Shown: positions 59,301 to 64,000 of the stretch, one piece after another
Position numbering within the stretch: position 1 is the first letter of the stretch
How the letters are laid out: each line of letters starts with the position of its first letter
The notes under the pieces: generated by a model
Database searches by the model: none
What the model was told of the DNA's origin: nothing
What the model saw: the letters and a program-made list of their open reading frames with translations, nothing else
Assembly: GCA_964537685.1 (NCBI GenBank)
Contig: CAZICM010000025.1
Span: forward strand, 71,768 to 135,767
DNA: 64,000 nucleotides
Source: CAZICM01 sp964537685
GTDB lineage: Bacteria; Myxococcota_A; Polyangia; Polyangiales; Polyangiaceae
Direction: 5' to 3'
Translations under genes and position numbers: made by a program

Positions 59301-59657
59301 GTGGGCGGTCCGCCGCCGGATCGGGATACCGATTTGGAGGCGCTGCAGTTGCATATCGGCGTGCGGTATCTGCTGCTTGCGCCGCTGTATGGCTACAGCC
59401 TGCGCAAGCTGATTGTGGATTCGAGCAAGCATTCGAGGATCGTGCTGTTGCACGATGGGATCGAAGAGGTGTACGAGCTTGCGGAATTCCGGCTTCGTAT
59501 CCGAGCGCATGTGCGCGAGGAGCTGGATAGGGCGGCGGAGGGCGGCCGTCCTGCGATCGATTTAACGCGCGTGGCGGAGGCAGAAATCGCGGCTTCGCGT
59601 CAAGAGTATATGCGCGTGGTTCAGTTGCTCGGTGCGTGGCCGGCCCCGCTGGCATGA
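59301..59657 (+). CDS. Hypothetical 118-residue protein, GTG start
   Basis: Read from GTG 59301 in a frame with no upstream ATG. Contains SSKHSRIVLLHDGIEEVYEL and RVAEAEIAASRQEYMRVVQLLGAW; a mixed alpha/beta cytoplasmic protein. No family recognised. It lies 37 bases after the preceding stop and no ribosome-binding site is clear, so it may be translationally coupled. The stretch 59658-59783 shows nothing supported. Confidence 0.45.
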   Translation: MGGPPPDRDTDLEALQLHIGVRYLLLAPLYGYSLRKLIVDSSKHSRIVLLHDGIEEVYELAEFRLRIRAHVREELDRAAEGGRPAIDLTRVAEAEIAASRQEYMRVVQLLGAWPAPLA

Positions 59658-59783
59658 GCAGCATCAGGGCGAAGAGGTGCTAAGGGCTGGCGGTGCAGTA
59701 CGCGCATGACAGCGCGGCGGCGGCCGATGTGTTTCAGCGGTGTAGTTGGAAGACTGTCCGCAAAAACGGGGGAAGATCAATAG

Positions 59784-60407
59784 TCAATCTGTTTCTTCTA
59801 ATACGATAGATGTACCATCAGGCAAATCCTTAATGGCATGCCATAGTTCAGCTCGGACCAGCATCCCATGCAAGTCCGTCATGCAAGTCATGTTATCAGA
59901 GTGATATTCACCGCCAAGCATGAAAAGCTGACGGGGAATTAGCCTTTTTCCGTTCAAAAGCTTGCCGTGCTTGCTTTCCCAGCCGGCGAGAACAGGATAA
60001 CCAGTGTAAAATTGGGTGTTGCTACATATCTCTCGACACCATCCATCGAATGTGCCAGCGACTATTTTTACTACGGCGGTTTCTGGGTCGAAATGTACCA
60101 CCCCATCCATTGATAAACCAAAAGGACAACCGAACACATCCTCGGCAAAAAAAATGATATCCCTACATATCTCCCCATATCGGCCTTTCCATAAGGCTTC
60201 ATGATTCCACTCGGCAACGGACAAAGGTGCAAACTCAACTGGCCAATAAGGACGAATGAGCAATGCACTACCCCAGAAGTAGCCGCCGTTAAAATCATTA
60301 TAAATGAGATGAAGTGGAGACGTATCGACCGCCTGGAATGGCCTCAAATTGGGAACAGGAAACCTCTGATGACAAAATTCTTCAAAGCATTGATCGATAA
60401 CACCCAT
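59784..60407 (-). CDS. SUKH (SMI1/KNR4-like) immunity protein
   Basis: A 207-residue protein of the SUKH superfamily, which neutralises many nuclease toxins. FWGSALLIRPYW, EWNHEALWKGRYG, DIIFFAEDVFGCPFGLS and VHFDPETA are typical SMI1/KNR4 blocks. It begins two bases after the NucA/NucB orphan toxin stop, so it is almost certainly that toxin's immunity protein. Cytoplasmic, no signal. Confidence 0.85.
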   Translation of the reverse strand: MGVIDQCFEEFCHQRFPVPNLRPFQAVDTSPLHLIYNDFNGGYFWGSALLIRPYWPVEFAPLSVAEWNHEALWKGRYGEICRDIIFFAEDVFGCPFGLSMDGVVHFDPETAVVKIVAGTFDGWCREICSNTQFYTGYPVLAGWESKHGKLLNGKRLIPRQLFMLGGEYHSDNMTCMTDLHGMLVRAELWHAIKDLPDGTSIVLEETD

Positions 60408-60409
60408 GA

Positions 60410-61003
60410 CTAATCAATTCCCTTTATAATGACTTTTGCACCGTTGGGCAATCCTTTGATTTGCTGGCCAATTTGTGCACCAGCACTCCGATTATCACCC
60501 GACGGAACATGCCGAACGTTGGCGCCATCACTTTCGAGAAACACAGCCGGCGGCGATTCATCTCGGTCAAACCCGGGTTTTGTTTCGATACCCTCCATAT
60601 TCTTACCTCTTCTCCCTGCTGAACCTGTGCGATCGATTGTAAGCTCGTGGCCTATCGGACCAGTTTCTTCCAGATGTTGAAGCGCATTGGGGGATTTTGA
60701 CCTCGAAATGCCAACATGTTTTGGCCCTGCTTGACCGCCGATATTTTGAGGAACAGCTTTCTGCGTAGCCGCCTCCTCCGCCGCTCCCGCATGGGCCGCC
60801 CCGTTCCCCGCACTTCCTTTCTTCAGCGCGCCCGATAGCCCTTTACCCATTGTGACAACGGCCAGCACCGTCAGCACAACAGCCACCGTCCCATGCCTAA
60901 ACGCGCCCCGCCAATCATGCGAGTTCGCCGATAAATGGGCATAGAATGCCCGCTCGCCGATGGCATACAGCGGATTAAAGCGCCGATTAAATATGCCTAT
61001 CAC
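60410..61003 (-). CDS. Orphan Rhs C-terminal fragment with NucA/NucB DNase toxin
   Basis: A 197-residue protein. The first ~78 residues (MIGIFNRRFNPLYAIGERAF on to HAGAAEEAA) copy the linker of the full Rhs protein. The C-terminal ~80 residues carry the NucA/NucB DNase signature: KPGFDRDESPPAVFLE with the catalytic D-R-D-E, then DGANVRHVPSGDNRSAGAQI. GTG start overlaps the upstream immunity stop as GTGA. It has no Rhs core, so it is a silent cassette unless recombined into the main gene. Confidence 0.82.
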   Translation of the reverse strand: MIGIFNRRFNPLYAIGERAFYAHLSANSHDWRGAFRHGTVAVVLTVLAVVTMGKGLSGALKKGSAGNGAAHAGAAEEAATQKAVPQNIGGQAGPKHVGISRSKSPNALQHLEETGPIGHELTIDRTGSAGRRGKNMEGIETKPGFDRDESPPAVFLESDGANVRHVPSGDNRSAGAQIGQQIKGLPNGAKVIIKGID

Positions 61004-61006
61004 ATT
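60751..61006 (-). repeat. Rhs linker repeat, copy 1
   Basis: About 255 bases nearly identical to 61827-62098 and 62969-63219. Encodes the linker before each toxin. It begins exactly at AAATGTGATAGG, inside the stop of the preceding immunity gene. Confidence 0.85.
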
Positions 61007-61512
61007 TGAACAAGCTTAATTCCTCGCGTTTCCACCCATTGCTGGGCTTCGGGGCCGATATACCATCCTGAATAGACATGCTTGAGACAGGTCATTCCCT
61101 TCTTGGCGGCTCGGAAGACGGCCTTGGCCCATTTCTTAAATTCATCGCTCTTTTCGACCCATGTGCCGTTTGCATCGTAATCGCCGTCGGTATAGTACAT
61201 TCGGTCACGCCGGAGAATCTTGTCGTCGAAATAGCAGCCACCAAACTCGATCACGGATGATTTCTGCTCATCCACAACCCAGTATCCTTGGGTTGGAACA
61301 TGCCTGCAAACAACCAATGGCAAATCATCAGGACGAACCAGGTGAAACGAAAACCACTTCGTTTCGCTCATCAAATCCTGTTCATGAACAACCAAGGGTG
61401 ATGGGCTCGGTGACCTCCAACTCAGAACAAGTACCGGCCCGGCTTTCTTGATCCGTTCAAAAACGGCTTGCATATCAGACGGCGTTAGAAAATAGTTTAC
61501 CTGATGACTCAT
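61000..61512 (-). CDS. Putative immunity protein of orphan toxin B
   Basis: A 170-residue protein (MSHQVNYFLTPSDMQAVFER, later YWVVDEQKSSVIEFGGCYFDD) with a C-terminus ending in EAQQWVETRGIKLVQM. It starts 10 bases after the orphan toxin B stop. No immunity family is recognised for certain; assignment rests on position and size. Its last codons run into the repeat that starts the next cassette. Confidence 0.65.
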   Translation of the reverse strand: MSHQVNYFLTPSDMQAVFERIKKAGPVLVLSWRSPSPSPLVVHEQDLMSETKWFSFHLVRPDDLPLVVCRHVPTQGYWVVDEQKSSVIEFGGCYFDDKILRRDRMYYTDGDYDANGTWVEKSDEFKKWAKAVFRAAKKGMTCLKHVYSGWYIGPEAQQWVETRGIKLVQM

Positions 61513-61521
61513 GATAACCTT

Positions 61522-62079
61522 TCATTTGTTGTAAGGGTGAAATATTGGACGCTTGCCCTCTACTGCTTCGATATCATCCATCGCGCGCACTTCACGGGAA
61601 ACCGGTTGGCCTCCTTTCGTTTGACGCCCTATCTGATGCATTTCCACGACATTCTTTGACTGAGGGTCAATACCAACGACATCGACATATCGTTTTGGTT
61701 TGTGGCCTCCCGGCGTTTCTATGCCGTGTTCCCCCGCTGGTCTGAGCCCCCGCTTGTCGATATCGGCTACCACTTCGGCCACCTTCGCCCTATGCGCAGG
61801 CCCGCCCAGCTTGCCATGTGGATTCGGTACAGCTTTCTGCGTTGCTGCTTCCTCCGCCGCTCCCGCATGGGCCGCCCCATTCCCCGCACTTCCTTTCTTC
61901 AGCGCGCCCGATAGCCCTTTACCCATTGTGACAACGGCCAGCACCGACAACACAACAGCGACCGTCCCATGCCTAAACGCGCCTCGCCAATCATGCGAGT
62001 TGGCCGATAGATAAGCATAGAACGCCCGCTCGCCGATGGCATACAGCGGATTGAAGCGCCGATTAAATATGCCTATCAC
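61522..62079 (-). CDS. Orphan Rhs C-terminal fragment with uncharacterised toxin B
   Basis: A 185-residue protein. The first ~80 residues repeat the Rhs linker. The toxin part has NPHGKLGGPAHRAKVAEVV, then KPKRYVDVVGIDPQSKNVVE and EMHQIGRQTKGGQPVSRE. The order Glu ... Asp-Val-Val-x-x-Asp ... Glu-x-x-Gln fits a PD-(D/E)XK-type nuclease with the E-x-Q variant, but I cannot confirm that. GTG start; no Rhs core and no promoter seen, so probably silent. Confidence 0.7.
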   Translation of the reverse strand: MIGIFNRRFNPLYAIGERAFYAYLSANSHDWRGAFRHGTVAVVLSVLAVVTMGKGLSGALKKGSAGNGAAHAGAAEEAATQKAVPNPHGKLGGPAHRAKVAEVVADIDKRGLRPAGEHGIETPGGHKPKRYVDVVGIDPQSKNVVEMHQIGRQTKGGQPVSREVRAMDDIEAVEGKRPIFHPYNK

Positions 62080-62098
62080 ATTTTCAGAAAAGCCCGCC
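61827..62098 (-). repeat. Rhs linker repeat, copy 2
   Basis: Begins with sequence for AGFSENV at 62098 and continues through the linker to ATQKAVP. Longer at its 5' end than copy 1, showing it was cut from an Rhs gene at a different point. Confidence 0.85.
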
Positions 62099-62130
62099 TG
62101 GTCATCCGATGGCCAGGTATTTGGGATACC

Positions 62131-62601
62131 TTATGTCGGTATGCGTTTGGGACGCAGGAGCTCAACCCATTTATTCGGCCGCCCTGCAAAATGATCCTCA
62201 AGACGGCTAACCACATGCTCAGGGTCCCAGGCGGCGCAGCACTCTAATTGCTCGCACTCTTCATACGTTGCAGGAATCTTTGTACCTCCGTCCATCGTTG
62301 TGAAGAGAGCTCCGGTATACTCATCTTGTATGAAAAACGTTGGTGGTTCAAGGAATGAAGCCGGAGGTGTGATATGCCCGATTACTTTCCATATACCATT
62401 AACAATAGCATATCTTTGGACATCAATTCGAAATAAAAGTGGTCTTGATACAATTAAGTCTATGGGAGCGGCTTCCTGGACTGATGGCTCGTAATCAAAG
62501 AAGCCGAATAGGGGCGAATCCAGCACAATACCAAATGCAAAGTGCCCATCAGTTAGGGGAATAGAAATAATATCACCTACTTTTCTTCGCTGCTTTTTCA
62601 T
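62131..62601 (-). CDS. Immunity protein 26 (Imm26) family
   Basis: A 156-residue protein with KKQRRKVGDIISIPL and GHFAFGIVLDSPLFGFFDYEP, the N-terminal signature of Imm26. The stop of the Rhs toxin gene overlaps its ATG by four bases, which couples translation of toxin and immunity. It should protect the cell from the GIY-YIG-like tip of the Rhs protein. Confidence 0.85.
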   Translation of the reverse strand: MKKQRRKVGDIISIPLTDGHFAFGIVLDSPLFGFFDYEPSVQEAAPIDLIVSRPLLFRIDVQRYAIVNGIWKVIGHITPPASFLEPPTFFIQDEYTGALFTTMDGGTKIPATYEECEQLECCAAWDPEHVVSRLEDHFAGRPNKWVELLRPKRIPT

Positions 62602-64000
62602 GGTCCAAACTCCTTTTTAGCTTCATCTAAGTAGAATTGACGCTTAGGATTGCTGGGATCAATTCCATTATAAGTGTTTCCCGATGTTCCACCATGGGAT
62701 TTGGCTCCCCCGTTTCGGTCAATCAAGCGCTGTTCCTGGCCTCGAATTGCTGCCGCATTCGGAGACGAATCTCTCATTTTGGCGGGTCCGAAACCCTTGC
62801 CGTTCATATGGTGATTCGCATCACGGTGCGCAACATTGTCACGCGGGCTTCCCGTTCCGCTCGTTCTCCCTACATAAGGCTTCCCTCCATTCAAATCCGG
62901 CTTGGTATAGGTCTGATAAGTTTTAGCAGGCTTCCCCGGCCCTGCCGAAGCCGCCGCCTTCGTTCCCGCCTCCTCCGCCGCTCCCGCATGGGCCGCTCCA
63001 TTCCCCGCACTGTTTTTCTTCAGCGCGCCCGATAGCCCTTTACCCGTCGTGACAACGGCCAGCACCGTCAACACAACAGCCACCGTGCCATGCCTAAACG
63101 CGCCCCGCCAATCATGCGAGTTCGCCGATAAATGGGCATAGAACGCGCGCTCGCCGATGGCATACAGCGGATTGAAGCGCCGATTAAATATGCCTATCAC
63201 ATTCTCAGAAAAGCCCGCCCATCGCCCCGAAATCCAAGCGTCCCATCCTGCCCGGCCTACTTCTCTCGCCGTTCCAAAGAATGAATAGGCACCCAAGGAT
63301 AGCGCATCCAGCGCCGCGGCTTTTCCTGCTTCCCATGTGAGTTCATTTAAGCCTTCAGCAATGCCCGCCGCTGCCTCGCTGGCATTATGCCCCGCATCAT
63401 TCTCGATATAGTGTTCCGGTATCTCGCTTTGCGCCGGACTCGGTGCTCCCTGGCCCGCTGGCAAGCCTCCCGTCCCCAAATCAACGGCCGGCGGCTGCGC
63501 CTGCATTTCATTCTGCTCTTGAATCACCGCCTTTGGCAAACCAGGTTGCCCTTGCCTTGGAGGCCCCCGTGCCGTCACTTCATAGCATTGACATCCAGGC
63601 GAAAGTTTTGCCGTTTCAGGCTCCGCCGTCACCACACTCAAGCCGCTTGGATCGATATCGGTCAGCGGTGAATTAAGGGCATAAACGAATGGATTCCATC
63701 CCTGCGCCAATTGAGGATTAGATATCAAAGGATCGGGCGTGATAAACCTTCCCAAGAGCGGGTCCATCAGCCGGCTCCGCATATGGATCAAACCCAGCTC
63801 TTCATCGCCCTCATGACCTGTAAACCCTCTTGCCATCTCAGGCGGCCCCGATTGAAGCGGCCCCGAACCCCATTTCGGATTCCGGCGCACACCAAAAACA
63901 CCAAAACTTTGGCGCTCGACCACTTGCCCTTGGGCATCTGTGATTACATCCGTCGAACCCAGATGATCCGTATGAATATATCGGATATCGTTGCCCGTTA
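62598..64000 (-). CDS. Rhs protein, C-terminal part with GIY-YIG-like nuclease toxin
   Basis: The 5' part lies beyond the window. At the edge the frame reads DHLGSTDVITDAQGQVVERQ, continuing into GFTGHEGDEELGLIHMRSR, LMDPLLGRFITPDP and YALNSPLTDIDPSG, the end of an Rhs core that is cut off autoproteolytically. After a Pro/Gln spacer and the shared linker comes a ~105-residue toxin: TKPDLNGGKPYVGRTSGTG, then RDANHHMNGKGFGPA, RGQEQRLIDRNGG and NGIDPSNPKRQFY. YVGRT, Arg and Glu positions fit a GIY-YIG-type endonuclease. Imm26 follows in overlap. Confidence 0.88.
   Translation of the reverse strand, partial: TGNDIRYIHTDHLGSTDVITDAQGQVVERQSFGVFGVRRNPKWGSGPLQSGPPEMARGFTGHEGDEELGLIHMRSRLMDPLLGRFITPDPLISNPQLAQGWNPFVYALNSPLTDIDPSGLSVVTAEPETAKLSPGCQCYEVTARGPPRQGQPGLPKAVIQEQNEMQAQPPAVDLGTGGLPAGQGAPSPAQSEIPEHYIENDAGHNASEAAAGIAEGLNELTWEAGKAAALDALSLGAYSFFGTAREVGRAGWDAWISGRWAGFSENVIGIFNRRFNPLYAIGERAFYAHLSANSHDWRGAFRHGTVAVVLTVLAVVTTGKGLSGALKKNSAGNGAAHAGAAEEAGTKAAASAGPGKPAKTYQTYTKPDLNGGKPYVGRTSGTGSPRDNVAHRDANHHMNGKGFGPAKMRDSSPNAAAIRGQEQRLIDRNGGAKSHGGTSGNTYNGIDPSNPKRQFYLDEAKKEFGP
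62969..63219 (-). repeat. Rhs linker repeat, copy 3 (in the main Rhs gene)
   Basis: The copy inside the complete gene, between the Rhs core and the GIY-YIG-like toxin. Differences from the other copies are scattered substitutions. Confidence 0.85.

Noticed and set aside
60410..62079. The two orphan toxin frames as independent secreted toxins
   Set aside because: They lack the Rhs core, signal peptides and clear promoters; they begin with the linker repeat, so silent cassettes are the simpler reading.

Overview
The window looks like chromosomal DNA from a deltaproteobacterial-type predatory or social bacterium, most likely Myxococcota of the Polyangia kind. This is an inference from gene content: lipoproteins with long Gly/Ser linkers, a multidomain Ser/Thr kinase, EI24, DUF1554 and PEP-binding lipoproteins, a TOMM peptide operon and Rhs toxins. 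No rRNA or tRNA was seen, so the taxon is not proven. Genes are tightly packed, with many ATGA-type overlaps. Several promoters end only 6-12 bases before the start codon, which suggests leaderless transcription.

Layout. 1-0.5 kb: 5' part of hemE. 0.5-5.5 kb: an accessory stretch with an HTH/ATPase/STAS-like regulator, an IS1-like transposase, a serine-dehydrogenase-type protease, a small XRE regulator operon, and short arrays of 20-21 bp phased repeats on both sides. 5.5-6.8 kb: three tandem paralogues of a STAS-like protein. 6.9-12.2 kb: EI24 membrane protein, lipoprotein, methyltransferase, ApbE flavin transferase and Rieske oxygenase. 12.2-15 kb: a one-chain MmeI-like restriction-modification enzyme. 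15-21 kb: enoyl-CoA hydratase, M1 aminopeptidase and Lon protease. 21.2-25.8 kb: an operon of a cystathionine-beta-synthase-like enzyme, a carrier protein, a free-standing adenylation enzyme and an exported phosphoesterase. 25.9-27.9 kb: Uma2-family protein and a nucleotidyltransferase pair. 28-37.6 kb: cell-envelope proteins (lipoproteins, Cys-rich secreted proteins, a beta-propeller) and a T4-Pnkp-like kinase-phosphatase.

37.6-46.5 kb holds the most interesting locus: a five-gene operon of a kinase/cyclase/AAA/TPR protein, a candidate TOMM (thiazole/oxazole-modified) peptide precursor, a fused cyclodehydratase (PqqD-like/E1-like/YcaO), an amidohydrolase and a phytanoyl-CoA-type dioxygenase. 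Just upstream lie two genes sharing a novel domain, one fused to DUF362. 50.3-56.2 kb: SGNH hydrolase, a second nucleotidyltransferase pair, TcmP plus DUF5131, and a class V aminotransferase. 56.2-58.1 kb: arsR-acr3-arsC arsenic resistance.

59.8-64 kb: the 3' end of an Rhs gene with three successive toxin/immunity cassettes. All three toxin parts begin with the same roughly 250 bp repeat, so the silent cassettes could replace the expressed toxin tip by recombination: GIY-YIG-like nuclease with Imm26, an uncharacterised toxin with a partner, and NucA/NucB DNase with a SUKH protein.
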